Shown here: positions 51,781 through 62,003 of the stretch, in pieces
How positions within the stretch are numbered: position 1 is the first letter of the stretch
Layout: every line of letters starts with the position of its first letter
NCBI GenBank assembly: GCA_016710065.1
Contig: JADJLP010000001.1
Span: 1,364,001-1,428,000 of the forward strand
Direction of reading: 5' to 3'
From: Candidatus Ideonella esbjergensis
GTDB taxonomy: Bacteria > Pseudomonadota > Gammaproteobacteria > Burkholderiales > Burkholderiaceae_C
DNA: 64,000 nt
Notes under the pieces: generated by a model
What the model was told of the DNA's origin: nothing
What the model saw: the letters and a program-made list of their open reading frames with translations, nothing else
The model's database searches: none
Program-made: the position numbers and the translations under genes

Positions 51781-54588
51781 ATGCCCATGCCTTTGCGTTT
51801 GCCTGCTTTGTCACTCCGTCCACTGGCCGCCCTGGGGTTGCTGAACTTGCTGGCCGCCTGTGCCACTGCGCCAGGCACGCAGCCGGCTGCAGTTCCGGCA
51901 GCGGTCGCTGTTGCGTCTTCTGGCGTTGCTGCGGGGGCCCCAATCGCGGGGCCTGTAGCGGCGGCGGCCAAGCCCAACGGTGCGGCCTCGGCGCCGACTG
52001 CCGCAGCCACGCCCGGCGGTCCGCCCCCATTCGCGACGGTCATCAAAGACGCCCGCAAGATCGAGGGCCTGCTCACACTGTGGCAGAAGGACGAAAAGGT
52101 CTGGATCGAGCTCAAGCCCCAAGACCTGGACCATGCCTATTTCCTCTCGCCCAAGCTGGCCAGCGGCATTGGTGAAAACATGCTGTTCGGGGGCCTGATG
52201 GTGGGCACCTGGCTGCCCTGGGGCCGGGCCCAGTTGATTGAATTTCACCGCGTGCACAACCAGGTGCAACTGCTGGCGCGCAACACCCAGTTCATGGCGG
52301 CGCCCAACAGCCCCGAAGCGCGTGCCGTGAAGTCGGCCTTCTCCGACAGCCTGCTGGGCAGCGCGGCGGTGGCCAGCCAGCCGCACCCCGACAGCAAGGC
52401 CGTGCTGATCGACGTCACGGGCTTGTTTGTCTCTGACCTGCTGGGCCTGGGCATGTCGCTGCAGCGCCAGTACCGGCAGAACTACAGCCTGGACGGCCGC
52501 AACTCGGTCATCACCAGCGTGCGCGCCAATCCGCAGGAGGTGGTGCTGGCGGTGCAAACCCACTTCGCCACGGCCAGTCTGGCGTTTCCGCAGCCAGGCT
52601 CGCCCCCGGGTGCGCCTCTGCCCACCCTGCCCAGCACCCTGCCAGATGCCCGCAGCCTGTTCATCCACCTGCACTACTCGATTGCCAAGCTGCCTGACCA
52701 GCCCATGGCGCCGCGCCTGGCCGACCCGCGCGTGGGCCACTTCAACACCGTGGTGCAAGACTTTGGCCGCGACGCGCGACGCACCCCCAAGCTGCGCTAC
52801 GTGAACCGCTGGCGCCTGGAAAAGCAAGACCCGGCGGCCGAGATCTCGGAGCCCGTCAAGCCCATCACCTATTGGCTTGACCGCAACGTGCCACTGAAGT
52901 ACCGGGACAGCATCAGCCGTGGTGTGCTGGAGTGGAACAAGGCCTTCGAGAAGATAGGCTTTCGCAATGCGGTGGTGGTGAAGGTGCAGCCCGATGACGC
53001 CAGCTTTGACACGCTCGATGCCAGTGTGGCCTCGATACGCTGGATGACCAATGCCAACCCGGCTTTCGGTGCCATCGGCCCCAGCCAGGTCGATCCGCGC
53101 AGCGGCGAAATCCTGGATGCCGACATCGGTGTCGAGAGCCTGTCCTCGCGCAACCTGCGCGCCACGCGTGCGCAACTGCTGATGCGCGATCAGGCGGCCT
53201 GGGCCGAACTGCTGCAGGCACCAGCGGCGGAGGGCAACAGCCACCAGGCCACCCATGGTGAAGCGGCTTGCCAGCACGCCGATGCGGCGGCTGAGCAACT
53301 GAGCTATGCGCTGGACGTGCTGGGCGCACGCGGCGAGGTCGACCCCGACAGCCCCGAGGCCGAGGCCTTTGTGCAGGCCTACATGTTCGATGTGACCATG
53401 CACGAGGTGGGCCACACCCTGGGCTTGCGGCACAACTTTCGTGGCTCCAGGGTGTACAGCGAGCAGCAGATTTCCGACCCGGCATTCACCCGCGACCACA
53501 GCCTGACGGGCTCGGTCATGGAGTACGCCCCCGTGAACCTGCCCAAGCCCGGTGAAGCGGGCGGAACGCCCTTCCAGAGCACGCTGGGCCCCTACGACTA
53601 CTGGGCCATCGCCTACGCATACCAGCCCATGCCGGCAGGCAGCACCTCCGAGCAGGAGGCTGCCGAGCTGCAGCGCATGGCCGCGCGCAGCGCCGAGCCC
53701 GAACTTGCCTTTGGCACCGACGAAGACAACGCGTTGGGGCTGGACCCTGAGTCGCTGATGTTCGACCTGGGCAATGACCCGGTGGCGTTCGGCAAGAAGC
53801 GCCTGGAGATCATGCGCGACCTGATCCGCCACCAGGAGACCCGCGCGCTCAAGCCCACCGAAGACTACGCGGTGCTGCGCCGCGCGCTGGCTTTGGCGCT
53901 GCGCGATGCCGGGCGGGCCGCAGGCGTGCTCACGCGCCAGATCGGTGGGCTGCGCACGCTGCGCGACTTCCCAGGCTCGGGCCGCGACCCGCTGCAACCC
54001 GTGCCTGCGGCCGTGCAGCGCGAGGCCCTGACTGCGCTGGTGCAAGGCATTTTGGCGGCCGATGGCCTGCGCATCAGCCCAGCGCTGGCGCGCAGGTTGG
54101 GCCCCGATTTTCTGGAGCGCGGCGACGGCCATGACATGGCCAGCGACTATGCGATGGAGGCCATGGTGCTGGACCTGCAGCGCGCGCTGTTGACCCAGCT
54201 GATGAGTGACAGCCTGTCGGCACGTTTGCTGGACGCCGAGGCCAAGGCCGACCGGCCTGGCGAGGCCATGCCATTGTCCGAGGTGATAGAGCGCACCACG
54301 GCGGCAGTCTGGGGGGATGTGGGCCGTGCTGGCGACATTGCCGCTGCACGCCGCAACTTGCAACGTGAACACCTGAACCGCATGGCGAACCTGATCCTGA
54401 AGCCCGCGCCGACCACCCGTGCCGATGCCCGAGGCCTGGTGCGGGCCGAAGCGCGCAAGCTACTGGCCCGGCTGCAAGGGTCCGACCAGCGCTCCGGCCT
54501 GAGTGCCGAGGCCAAGGCCCACCTGGCCGACTCAGCCGAAAGCTTGCGGGCAGCGCTGGCTGCGCCACTGCAACGCGGCGGGGTCTGA
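51781..54588 (+). CDS. Zinc metalloprotease lipoprotein (DUF5117/DUF4953-like)
   Basis: 935 residues from the ATG at 51781. A lipoprotein signal ends at LLAACA (lipid-anchor Cys27), followed by a Pro/Ala linker. The zinc motif is HEVGHTLGLRHNF starting at His541, a metzincin-type HExxHxxGxxH; a Met-turn-like segment SVMEYAPVN follows. The N-terminal part (ATVIKDARKIEGLLTLWQ and YLSPKL-like YFLSPKLASGIG) fits proteins annotated DUF5117/DUF5118. It should act in the periplasm or at the outer membrane. Cleavage target unknown. Confidence 0.83.
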   Translation: MPMPLRLPALSLRPLAALGLLNLLAACATAPGTQPAAVPAAVAVASSGVAAGAPIAGPVAAAAKPNGAASAPTAAATPGGPPPFATVIKDARKIEGLLTLWQKDEKVWIELKPQDLDHAYFLSPKLASGIGENMLFGGLMVGTWLPWGRAQLIEFHRVHNQVQLLARNTQFMAAPNSPEARAVKSAFSDSLLGSAAVASQPHPDSKAVLIDVTGLFVSDLLGLGMSLQRQYRQNYSLDGRNSVITSVRANPQEVVLAVQTHFATASLAFPQPGSPPGAPLPTLPSTLPDARSLFIHLHYSIAKLPDQPMAPRLADPRVGHFNTVVQDFGRDARRTPKLRYVNRWRLEKQDPAAEISEPVKPITYWLDRNVPLKYRDSISRGVLEWNKAFEKIGFRNAVVVKVQPDDASFDTLDASVASIRWMTNANPAFGAIGPSQVDPRSGEILDADIGVESLSSRNLRATRAQLLMRDQAAWAELLQAPAAEGNSHQATHGEAACQHADAAAEQLSYALDVLGARGEVDPDSPEAEAFVQAYMFDVTMHEVGHTLGLRHNFRGSRVYSEQQISDPAFTRDHSLTGSVMEYAPVNLPKPGEAGGTPFQSTLGPYDYWAIAYAYQPMPAGSTSEQEAAELQRMAARSAEPELAFGTDEDNALGLDPESLMFDLGNDPVAFGKKRLEIMRDLIRHQETRALKPTEDYAVLRRALALALRDAGRAAGVLTRQIGGLRTLRDFPGSGRDPLQPVPAAVQREALTALVQGILAADGLRISPALARRLGPDFLERGDGHDMASDYAMEAMVLDLQRALLTQLMSDSLSARLLDAEAKADRPGEAMPLSEVIERTTAAVWGDVGRAGDIAAARRNLQREHLNRMANLILKPAPTTRADARGLVRAEARKLLARLQGSDQRSGLSAEAKAHLADSAESLRAALAAPLQRGGV

Positions 54589-54597
54589 CGGACAGTT

Positions 54598-54660
54598 CTC
54601 GGCTGCTATGCAGCCAGTCATCTCTGCGGGAATGACGGGAGGCGAGGGTGCGGGAATGAC
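54598..54660. repeat. Degenerate ATTCCCGC repeat copies
   Basis: Two half-copies (GCGGGAATGACGG) at about 54627-54656 between the convergent protease and chemoreceptor genes. They match the outer half of the repeat described elsewhere in the window. Confidence 0.55.
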
Positions 54661-54700
54661 GGCGGTGCGGTCACCATGGCCGGCTGCTTTGCGCCGCCCT

Positions 54701-56242
54701 TCATGCCTGGGCTTGTGGCTCGGTGTTGAAGAAGTCCACCGAGTTTGAAAGCCGGGCGGCCTGCTCGCGCAGGCTGCTGGCGGCGGCGGCGGTTTGCTCC
54801 ACCAGGGCCGAGTTCTGCTGGGTGGCGGTGTCGATCTGGCCGAGCGCGGCATTGATCTGCGAGAAGCCGCTGGCTTGCTGGCCACTGGCGGTGGAGATGG
54901 CGGTCACCAGTGCCGTCACCTTGCTCACCTGGTCGACGATGGCCGCAATGGTTTTGCCGGCATGGTCCGCATGGCTGCCGCCGGCCTGAACCTGGGCCGC
55001 ACTGTTGGCAATCAGGTCTTTGATCTCGTGGGCGGCGTCGGCGCTGCGCCGGGCCAGGTTGCGCACCTCGGCAGCCACCACGGCGAAGCCACGGCCTTGC
55101 TCGCCGGCGCGGGCGGCTTCTACAGCGGCGTTGAGCGCCAGGATGTTGGTCTGGAAGGCAATGCCGTCGATGACGCCGATGATGTCGGCAATGCGGTTGC
55201 TGGAGACCTGGATGTCGCCCATGGTGCCCACCAGCGTGCTCACCGCCACATGGCCTTCTTCGGCGATGCGCGAGGCCTCGGCCACCAGTTGGTCGGCCTG
55301 GCGGGCGGTGTCGGCGCTGCTGGCAACGGCCCCTGACATTTGCTCTACCGACGCGGCGGTTTCTTGCAGGTGCGAGGCTTGCGCCTCGGTGCGTGCCGAC
55401 AGGTCCAGGTTGCCCTGGGCGATTTCGGCTGTGGCCTGGGCAATGGCGTGCGAGCCATCGCGCACGCCGCCAACGATGCGGCCCAGGTTGGTGCTCATCT
55501 CGTTCATGCTGCGCACCAAGTCCCCCAGTTCGTCCCGCCGCGCCGAGCTGACATGCTGGCTGAGATCGCCAGCCGCCACCCTGTTGGCCAGGCCCGTGCA
55601 TTGCCGCACTGCGGAGATAAGGTTGCGAAAGATCACCGCACCCAACACGCCAGACAGTGCCAGCAGCACGGCGGCTGTGAGCGGCATGAGCCAGTAGCCG
55701 CGGCGAGTGGTGGCCTCAAAGTCGGCAATGGCGGTGTCGGCAAACTGGCCGCCGGCCGTGACCGTGGCATCCACCGCCGTCCTGTGGGCCAGATAGGCCA
55801 TGTGGGCCTGGGCCAGGCCCTGCTCGGCGCCAGCGTTGTCGCCTGCGACCAGTGGCTGCAGCACGGCGGTCTGGCCCAGCTGCATGAATTTCAGCGCCTG
55901 GGCGTGCTGGGCGCCCAGCAGTTGCTGCTCCAACCCATAGGGCGGATGGCTGCGCCAGTACTGGGCACGCTCGGTGTAGTCGGAACGCAGCTTCTCAAAG
56001 CGCTGGCGGGCCTCGTGGGCGGGCAGCGAGCGCTCCACTGCCTGCGACAGCACCAGCCGCATCTCTATCAGGTACATGGGCGGCGGCAGGATGTCGGCCA
56101 CCACGTCCTTGGCCACCAGGGCCTTGCGGGCGCTGTTGTCCAGCGAGCCAAAGCTGCTGAACGACAGGGCCAGGATGACCAGGGCGGCCAGAGCCGACGG
56201 AAGGGCCAGGCCCAGCAGGGTCCAGCGCAAGGAGCGTTGCAT
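54701..56242 (-). CDS. Methyl-accepting chemotaxis protein
   Basis: 513 residues from the ATG at 56242. Membrane segments at about 8-28 and 180-200 enclose a periplasmic helical sensor, followed by HAMP (RNLISAVRQCTGLANRVAAGDLSQHV) and the signalling domain with the hairpin tip (IDGIAFQTNILALNAAVEAARAGEQGRGFAVVAAEVRNLA split over positions about 360-400). The C-terminus lacks a CheR pentapeptide. Signal unknown; next to flagellar genes. Confidence 0.92.
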   Translation of the reverse strand: MQRSLRWTLLGLALPSALAALVILALSFSSFGSLDNSARKALVAKDVVADILPPPMYLIEMRLVLSQAVERSLPAHEARQRFEKLRSDYTERAQYWRSHPPYGLEQQLLGAQHAQALKFMQLGQTAVLQPLVAGDNAGAEQGLAQAHMAYLAHRTAVDATVTAGGQFADTAIADFEATTRRGYWLMPLTAAVLLALSGVLGAVIFRNLISAVRQCTGLANRVAAGDLSQHVSSARRDELGDLVRSMNEMSTNLGRIVGGVRDGSHAIAQATAEIAQGNLDLSARTEAQASHLQETAASVEQMSGAVASSADTARQADQLVAEASRIAEEGHVAVSTLVGTMGDIQVSSNRIADIIGVIDGIAFQTNILALNAAVEAARAGEQGRGFAVVAAEVRNLARRSADAAHEIKDLIANSAAQVQAGGSHADHAGKTIAAIVDQVSKVTALVTAISTASGQQASGFSQINAALGQIDTATQQNSALVEQTAAAASSLREQAARLSNSVDFFNTEPQAQA

Positions 56243-56476
56243 GAAGATTCCCCCCTGCCACGGCAGACAGCGCGGGTCTGCATGGCATGACATGACATGG
56301 ATGGCGGCCCGACATTGCGGGACACCCTGGTCGTTCGGCCGGTACTGCCAGGTCGGGTGAGAAGGTGCCGGGTGTGCCCCCGGCCAGCCACTGCGCTAGG
56401 GTGGCAATTTGCGCGAGACGGGTGGGCGTTGGTGGGCTGAAAAGACGGGGCGAATGCCGCCTGTTCAGGCGCCAGG

Positions 56477-56818
56477 TCAAACCTGCATGTTCATCACATC
56501 GGTATAGGCCTGCACCATGCGGTTGCGCACGGTCAGTACGGCCTGAAAGCCGAGTTGCGATTTGTTCATCGCCACCATGGTTTGCTCCAGGCTCACAGTG
56601 GGGTTGTCGAGTTGCAGCTCGCGTTGCAGGCGCGAGGTTTCGTTCTGGGCCTCGCTCACCGATTTGAGCGCCTGTGCCATGGCGCCCTGAAAGCCGCCCT
56701 TTTCCACTGGCGCGGTGGCCTCGGCCGCACCGCCGCGCGCCAGGCGTGTGCCGTTCGGCGCCAGGCCGGCCTTGGCCACGGCCGAGGCGAAATCGAAGGG
56801 TTTGAGTTTCATGTCCAT
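56477..56818 (-). CDS. fliE: Flagellar hook-basal body protein FliE
   Basis: 113 residues from the ATG at 56818 after GGAGG. The helical C-terminus (LQLDNPTVSLEQTMVAMNKS, then QLGFQAVLTVRNRMVQAYTD) is the FliE signature. It joins the MS ring to the rod. It is transcribed divergently from fliF across 170 bases, while in many genomes fliE precedes fliF in one operon. Confidence 0.93.
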   Translation of the reverse strand: MDMKLKPFDFASAVAKAGLAPNGTRLARGGAAEATAPVEKGGFQGAMAQALKSVSEAQNETSRLQRELQLDNPTVSLEQTMVAMNKSQLGFQAVLTVRNRMVQAYTDVMNMQV

Positions 56819-56988
56819 GAAAGCTCCTCCTGGAGAGGCGTCATGAGCAGGATGGTACGGAGCGGCCCGCACCACGATGGTGGGAACTGACTGGCGTTTC
56901 TCGGGCTTCTCGCGCCATGCTGGGCTGGGCGCTTGCCGAACAATCGAATCAACCCAAACACCCGGGGGCTCCATGCCGGAGCGCCCGA

Positions 56989-58686
56989 ATGTCTGATCAC
57001 CCCATGGACCAAGCCGTCGCACTCGCCACCCCACTCGCCGTCGCCGAGCAGCCCGTTGGCTTTGTTGCCAAAGTGGGCGCGCTGCCTGCGGCCACCAAGA
57101 TGAAGTTGGGTATGGCCACCGCCGCATTGATGGCCACCTTGGTGGCCATGACGATGTGGGCCAGCCAGGGCGACTGGCGCGTGCTCTACGCCAACCTGCC
57201 CGAGAAAGACGCTGGCGCCATCGTGGCCCAGCTCTCGCAGATGAACGTGCCCTACCGCTTCACCGAAGGCGGCTCGGCGCTGATGGTGCCCGCCGACAAG
57301 CTGTACGACCTGAAGATGAAGCTGGCCGCCGCCGGCCTGCCCAAGGCCGCTGTCACCGGCAACGAGCTGCTTGACGGCGCCCGCTTTGGCCAGACCGACC
57401 GGCAAGAGCGCTCCAACATGCAGCGCGCGCTCGAAGGCGAACTGGTGCGCACCATCACCAAGCTCGACGGCGTGGAGGATGCCCGCGTGCACCTGGCCCT
57501 GCCGAACCAGAACGGTTTTTTCCGCGAGCAGCAAAAGCCCAGCGCCAGCGTCATGCTCACCCTGCACCCGGGCCGCACGCTGGACCGCGCCCAGTCGGCC
57601 GCCATCGTGCACCTGGTGTCCAGCAGCGTGCCCGAGCTCAACCCCAAGGCCGTGAGCGTGCTGGACCAGCGTGGCACCTTGCTCTCGGGCACCCAGGACG
57701 ACAACGGCAAGACCCTGGACGAGCAGCAATTGCAGTACGTGCAGCAGATCGAGGCCAACTACCTCAAGCGGGTGCAAGACATTCTTGAGCCGGTGCTGGG
57801 CCGCGACAACTTGCGCGCCACCGTCACCGCCGAGGTCGATTTCACTCAGAGCGAATCCACCGCCGAGCAGTTCCGCCCCAACCAGGGCACCGAGCCGGCC
57901 GCCGTGCGCAGCCAGCAAAGTTCCGAGCAGACCTCGCCCAGCAGCACCACGCCCACCGGCGTGCCCGGTGCCGCCAGCAACCAGCCGCCGGTGCCGGCCA
58001 CCGCGCCCATCAATGGCGCCTCGGCCCCACTGCAAACCGCGCAGGCCGGCGCTGTCGGCGGCGGTGCGCGCAAGGAAAACGTGGTGAATTACGAGGTCGA
58101 CAAGACCGTGCGCGTGGTGCGCAACGCCACCGGCACCGTCAAGCGCCTGAACGCTGCCGTGGTGGTGAACCACCGCACGGCGGTGGATGCCAAGGGCAAG
58201 AGCAGCACCAAGCCGCTGCCACAAGAAGAGCTGGACAAGCTCACCGCGCTGGTGCAAGAGGCCGTGGGCTTCAGCAAGGAGCGCAACGACTCGGTCAAGG
58301 TCATCAACGCCCCCTTCGTGGTGGATGCCACGCCCAAGGCCGACGAGCCGCCGATCTGGAAGCAGCCCTGGCTGCTCGATCTGCTGCGCGCTGGCGCCGT
58401 GCCCGCCGCGCTGGCCCTGGTGGCCATGGCGCTGATCTTTGGCGTGGTCAAACCGGCCGTCACCCAGGCCCTGACCCCACCCCCCACGCCCGAGGAAGAG
58501 GCCAAGGCCCACCAACTCGACGCCGTGGTGGACGACGAGAACGCCCTGCCTGGGGTCGAGGGCCTGCCCGCCCTGGAGGCGCCCAAGGAGAACCTCAAGC
58601 TCGAAGCCGCCCGGCAGCTGGCCCGCAGCAACCCTGCGGCGGTGGCCAACATCATGCGCGACTGGGTCAACGGCGAAGCCGGTTGA
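56989..58686 (+). CDS. fliF: Flagellar MS-ring protein FliF
   Basis: 565 residues from the ATG at 56989 after GGAG. Two membrane segments (about 40-60 and 465-485) flank a periplasmic part with the YscJ/FliF fold (WRVLYANLPEKDAGAIVAQLSQMNVPYR; DGVEDARVHLALP). The C-terminal tail (LARSNPAAVANIMRDWVNGE) binds FliG. First gene of fliFGHIJK. Confidence 0.95.
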   Translation: MSDHPMDQAVALATPLAVAEQPVGFVAKVGALPAATKMKLGMATAALMATLVAMTMWASQGDWRVLYANLPEKDAGAIVAQLSQMNVPYRFTEGGSALMVPADKLYDLKMKLAAAGLPKAAVTGNELLDGARFGQTDRQERSNMQRALEGELVRTITKLDGVEDARVHLALPNQNGFFREQQKPSASVMLTLHPGRTLDRAQSAAIVHLVSSSVPELNPKAVSVLDQRGTLLSGTQDDNGKTLDEQQLQYVQQIEANYLKRVQDILEPVLGRDNLRATVTAEVDFTQSESTAEQFRPNQGTEPAAVRSQQSSEQTSPSSTTPTGVPGAASNQPPVPATAPINGASAPLQTAQAGAVGGGARKENVVNYEVDKTVRVVRNATGTVKRLNAAVVVNHRTAVDAKGKSSTKPLPQEELDKLTALVQEAVGFSKERNDSVKVINAPFVVDATPKADEPPIWKQPWLLDLLRAGAVPAALALVAMALIFGVVKPAVTQALTPPPTPEEEAKAHQLDAVVDDENALPGVEGLPALEAPKENLKLEAARQLARSNPAAVANIMRDWVNGEAG

Positions 58687-58713
58687 CGCAGCCCAGACAC
58701 TGAGAGCCCTACC

Positions 58714-59715
58714 ATGGCCAACGAAGACGACCGCATCGAGAACGCCGCGATTCTGCTGATGTCGCTGGGTGAAGAAGAGGCCGCGCAGGTTTTCAAGCAC
58801 CTGGGTCCGAAAGAAGTGCAGAAGCTGGGCGAGACGATTGCCAAGATGAAGGTCATCCCGCGCGAGCGCGTGGAGTCGGTGCTCGACCAGTTCACGCACG
58901 AGGCGGCCGAGCAGCACATGCTGGTGCCCGACAACGACGAGTACGTGAAGAGCGTGCTGCGCAAGGCCCTGGGCGACGACAAGGCCAACATGCTGATCGA
59001 CCGCATCATCCAGGGCAGCGATGTGAGTGGCATCGAGAGCCTGAAGTGGATGGACGCCGCTTCGGTGGCCGAACTGCTGCGCAACGAACACCCGCAGATC
59101 ATCGCCGCCATCCTGGTGCATCTGGATTTCGACCAGGCATCTTCAGTGCTGAAGACCTTTGGTGAGCGCCAGCGCAACGAAGTGCTGATCCGCATCGCCA
59201 CGCTCGACGGCATCCAGCCCACCGCGCTGAAGGACCTGAACGAGGTGCTGTCCAAGGTACTGGCCGGCGGCGACCGGCTGAAGAAGTCGTCGCTGGGCGG
59301 GGCCAAGGCGGCGGCCGAGATCATCAACATGATGGGCTCGTCGGTGGAGACCTCGGCGCTCGACTACATCCGCGAGGCCGACAACGACCTGGCCCAGAAG
59401 ATCATGGACAACATGTTCACCTTCGAGGATCTGAACAAGCTCGACGACAAGGGCTTCCAGGCCGTGCTCAAGGAAGTGCAGAGCGAATCGCTGGTGCTGT
59501 CGCTCAAGGGCGCCACCGCCGAGCTGCGCGAGAAGGTGTTCAAGAACATGTCCAGCCGCGCTGCCGAGACGCTGCGCGAAGACCTGGAGTCTCGCGGCCC
59601 CGTGCGCGTCAGCGAGGTCGAGGCCGAGCAGAAGGAAATGCTGAAGATCGTTCGCCGCCTGGTGGACGAAGGCCAGATCGTGCTGGCCTCGGGAGCCGCT
59701 GATGACTTCGTCTAA
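58714..59715 (+). CDS. fliG: Flagellar motor switch protein FliG
   Basis: 333 residues with the EHPQIIAAIL (middle domain) and C-terminal charged torque helix region (EDLNKLDDKGFQAVLKEVQS). N-terminal part AILLMSLGEEEAAQVFKHLG is typical. It overlaps fliH by 14 bases. Confidence 0.96.
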   Translation: MANEDDRIENAAILLMSLGEEEAAQVFKHLGPKEVQKLGETIAKMKVIPRERVESVLDQFTHEAAEQHMLVPDNDEYVKSVLRKALGDDKANMLIDRIIQGSDVSGIESLKWMDAASVAELLRNEHPQIIAAILVHLDFDQASSVLKTFGERQRNEVLIRIATLDGIQPTALKDLNEVLSKVLAGGDRLKKSSLGGAKAAAEIINMMGSSVETSALDYIREADNDLAQKIMDNMFTFEDLNKLDDKGFQAVLKEVQSESLVLSLKGATAELREKVFKNMSSRAAETLREDLESRGPVRVSEVEAEQKEMLKIVRRLVDEGQIVLASGAADDFV

Positions 59716-60562
59716 GTCGACCGGCCCGCGCCCGGTGCCCCCGCCCAGCGGCGGCGGCGCCAAACCCGCCAGCAGCTACTCGCGCTTCATCCCGCGCGAA
59801 GAGCTGGCCGCCTTTGCCAGTTGGACCCCCGACGCCTTTGCCGGCGCCCTGAACCGCGAAGGCGGCTTCAACCCCTCGTCGGCCGCCCGCGCCGCTGCGG
59901 CCGACCGCCGCCAGAGCGCCGAGCGTCGCAACATGCCCGACACCCCGCCCGCACCGCCCCCCGAGCCCACCGCCGCCGAGTGGCAGGCCCGGGCCCAGGC
60001 CGCGCGCCAGCAGGGCTACCAGGAAGGCTATCGCGACGGCCTGGAAGCGCTGGAGGCCGCCAAGCGCCAGTACGCCGCGCAAGTCACCGCGCAGATGGCC
60101 CAGGTGGTGGCCGCCTTTGACGAACAAATACAGGGGCTGGAAGCCCGCATGGCCAGCGCCGTGATGGACACCGCGCTGCGCCTGGGCCACCAGGTGGTGC
60201 GTTCCGAGCTGACGTTGCGCCCCGAATGCGTGGCCCAGGTGGCGCAGGAGGCCGTGGGCGCGGTGATGCTCTCGGCCCGCCACTTGCGCCTGCGCATGAA
60301 CCCGCAAGACCTGGCCCTGATCGAGCAAGGCGCCGGTGCCGCTCTGCGGGCCCGTGACGTGATCATGCAGGCCGATGCGGCCATCAGCGCCGGTGGCTGC
60401 GTGGTGGAGTCTGACCTGGGCCAGGTGGACGCGCGCATCGAGAGCCGCTGGGCCCAGGCCATGACGGTGTTCGGCGCCCACAAGCCCTGGCACGAGATGC
60501 CTGCGCCGGAACTGGCCGAGCCCGAGATGCCCGCCCCCGCGTTGCCCGAGGAGTGCGAATGA
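59702..60562 (+). CDS. fliH: Flagellar assembly protein FliH
   Basis: 286 residues. A Pro/Ala-rich N-terminus is followed by AAEWQARAQAARQQGYQEGYRDGLEAL (GxxxG-like FliH helix) and the VirB/FliH-type C-terminus. It regulates FliI. The stop overlaps the fliI ATG (ATGA). Confidence 0.9.
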   Translation: MTSSKSTGPRPVPPPSGGGAKPASSYSRFIPREELAAFASWTPDAFAGALNREGGFNPSSAARAAAADRRQSAERRNMPDTPPAPPPEPTAAEWQARAQAARQQGYQEGYRDGLEALEAAKRQYAAQVTAQMAQVVAAFDEQIQGLEARMASAVMDTALRLGHQVVRSELTLRPECVAQVAQEAVGAVMLSARHLRLRMNPQDLALIEQGAGAALRARDVIMQADAAISAGGCVVESDLGQVDARIESRWAQAMTVFGAHKPWHEMPAPELAEPEMPAPALPEECE

Positions 60563-61968
60563 TCCCGGCCACGAGGCGCGAGCAGCGCTGGGACCGCTTT
60601 CTGGCCGACCTGCGCCACTACGCGGCGGTGCCGCAGCCGCTGGAGATGGAAGGCTCGCTGGTGCGCGTCACCGGCCTGGTGCTGGAAGCTGCTGGCGTGC
60701 GTGCGCCCGTGGGCGCCGTGTGCTCGGTGGGCATGGCCGGTGCGCAGCCTGTGACCGCCGAGGTGGTGGGCTTCAACGGCGACCGCGCCTACCTGATGCC
60801 CACCGGTGAAGTGCATGGCCTGGCCAGTGGCGCCCGTGTGGTGCCCATGCCCATGCCGCACCAGCCGCCGCGCTTGGGCGTGGAAAACCACCCCTGGCGC
60901 CGCAGCGAAGACCGTGGCCTGCACTTGCCCATGGGCGACGGCCTGCTGGGCCGCGTGGTGGACGCGCACGGCCAACCCATGGACCGCGGCGGTCCGCTGC
61001 AAGCCGTGCAGAACGAACCCATGGTGCGCCGCCCCATCAACGCCATGGACCGCGACCCGATACGCCAGCCGCTCGACACCGGCGTGCGCGCCATCAACGC
61101 CCTGCTCACCGTGGGTCGGGGCCAGCGCCTGGGCCTGTTCGCCGGCACGGGGGTGGGCAAATCGGTGCTGATGGGCATGATGGCCCGCTACACCGAGGCC
61201 GACGTGATCGTGGTTGGGCTCATTGGCGAGCGCGGCCGCGAAGTGAAGGAATTCATCGAGGACATCCTGGGCGAAGACGGTCGCCACCGCGCCGTGGTGG
61301 TGGCCGCACCGGCCGATGCACCGCCGCTGGTGCGCATGCAAGGCGCGCACTACGCCACGGCCATCGCCGAGCACTTCCGCGACCGTGGCCAGCACGTGCT
61401 GTTGCTGATGGACTCGCTGACCCGCTATGCCATGGCGCAGCGCGAGATTGCGCTGGCCATCGGCGAACCACCCGCCACCAAGGGCTACCCGCCCAGCTGC
61501 TTTGCCAAGCTGCCGCAGCTGGTGGAGCGCTCGGGCAACGGCCTGCACGGCCTGGGTTCCATCACCGCCTTCTACACCGTGCTCACCGAGGGCGACGACC
61601 CGCAGGACCCGATTGCCGACGCGGCGCGCGGCATCCTCGACGGCCACATCGTGCTCTCGCGCGAGCTGGCCGAGAGCGGCCACTTCCCGGCCATCGACGT
61701 GGAGCGCTCCATCTCGCGCGTGATGACCGCCGTGGCCCCGCGCGAGCAACTGGAAAGCGCCCGCCGCGCCCGCCAGTGGCTGGCCAAGTTCAACAAGGCC
61801 CGCGACCTGATCCAGATCGGTGCCTACCAGCCCGGTGCCGACCCCGAGCTGGACGCCGCCGTGCGCGTGCAGCCCCAGCTCAGCGCGCTGCTGCAGCAAG
61901 ACATGCACGACCAGGCCAAGCTGGCCGCCAGTTGCCAGCAACTGCTGGCGCTGGACCCGAACCGATGA
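60559..61968 (+). CDS. fliI: Flagellum-specific ATPase FliI
   Basis: 469 residues from the ATG at 60559 (a GTG at 60553 is possible). Walker A FAGTGVGKSVLMGMM, Walker B VLLLMDSLTRYAMAQREIALAIGEPP and SCFAKLPQLVERSG are diagnostic. It energises export of flagellar parts with FliH and FliJ. Confidence 0.96.
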   Translation: MIPATRREQRWDRFLADLRHYAAVPQPLEMEGSLVRVTGLVLEAAGVRAPVGAVCSVGMAGAQPVTAEVVGFNGDRAYLMPTGEVHGLASGARVVPMPMPHQPPRLGVENHPWRRSEDRGLHLPMGDGLLGRVVDAHGQPMDRGGPLQAVQNEPMVRRPINAMDRDPIRQPLDTGVRAINALLTVGRGQRLGLFAGTGVGKSVLMGMMARYTEADVIVVGLIGERGREVKEFIEDILGEDGRHRAVVVAAPADAPPLVRMQGAHYATAIAEHFRDRGQHVLLLMDSLTRYAMAQREIALAIGEPPATKGYPPSCFAKLPQLVERSGNGLHGLGSITAFYTVLTEGDDPQDPIADAARGILDGHIVLSRELAESGHFPAIDVERSISRVMTAVAPREQLESARRARQWLAKFNKARDLIQIGAYQPGADPELDAAVRVQPQLSALLQQDMHDQAKLAASCQQLLALDPNR

Positions 61969-62003
61969 CCCGAACCGCTGACCCTCAAGACTGAGCGAAC
62001 ACC

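Noticed and set aside
56927..56945. A possible sigma-54 promoter before fliF (GG and GC ten bases apart)
   Set aside because: Outside the GG/GC pair the match to TGGCAC-N5-TTGCA is poor, and GC-rich DNA gives such pairs by chance.
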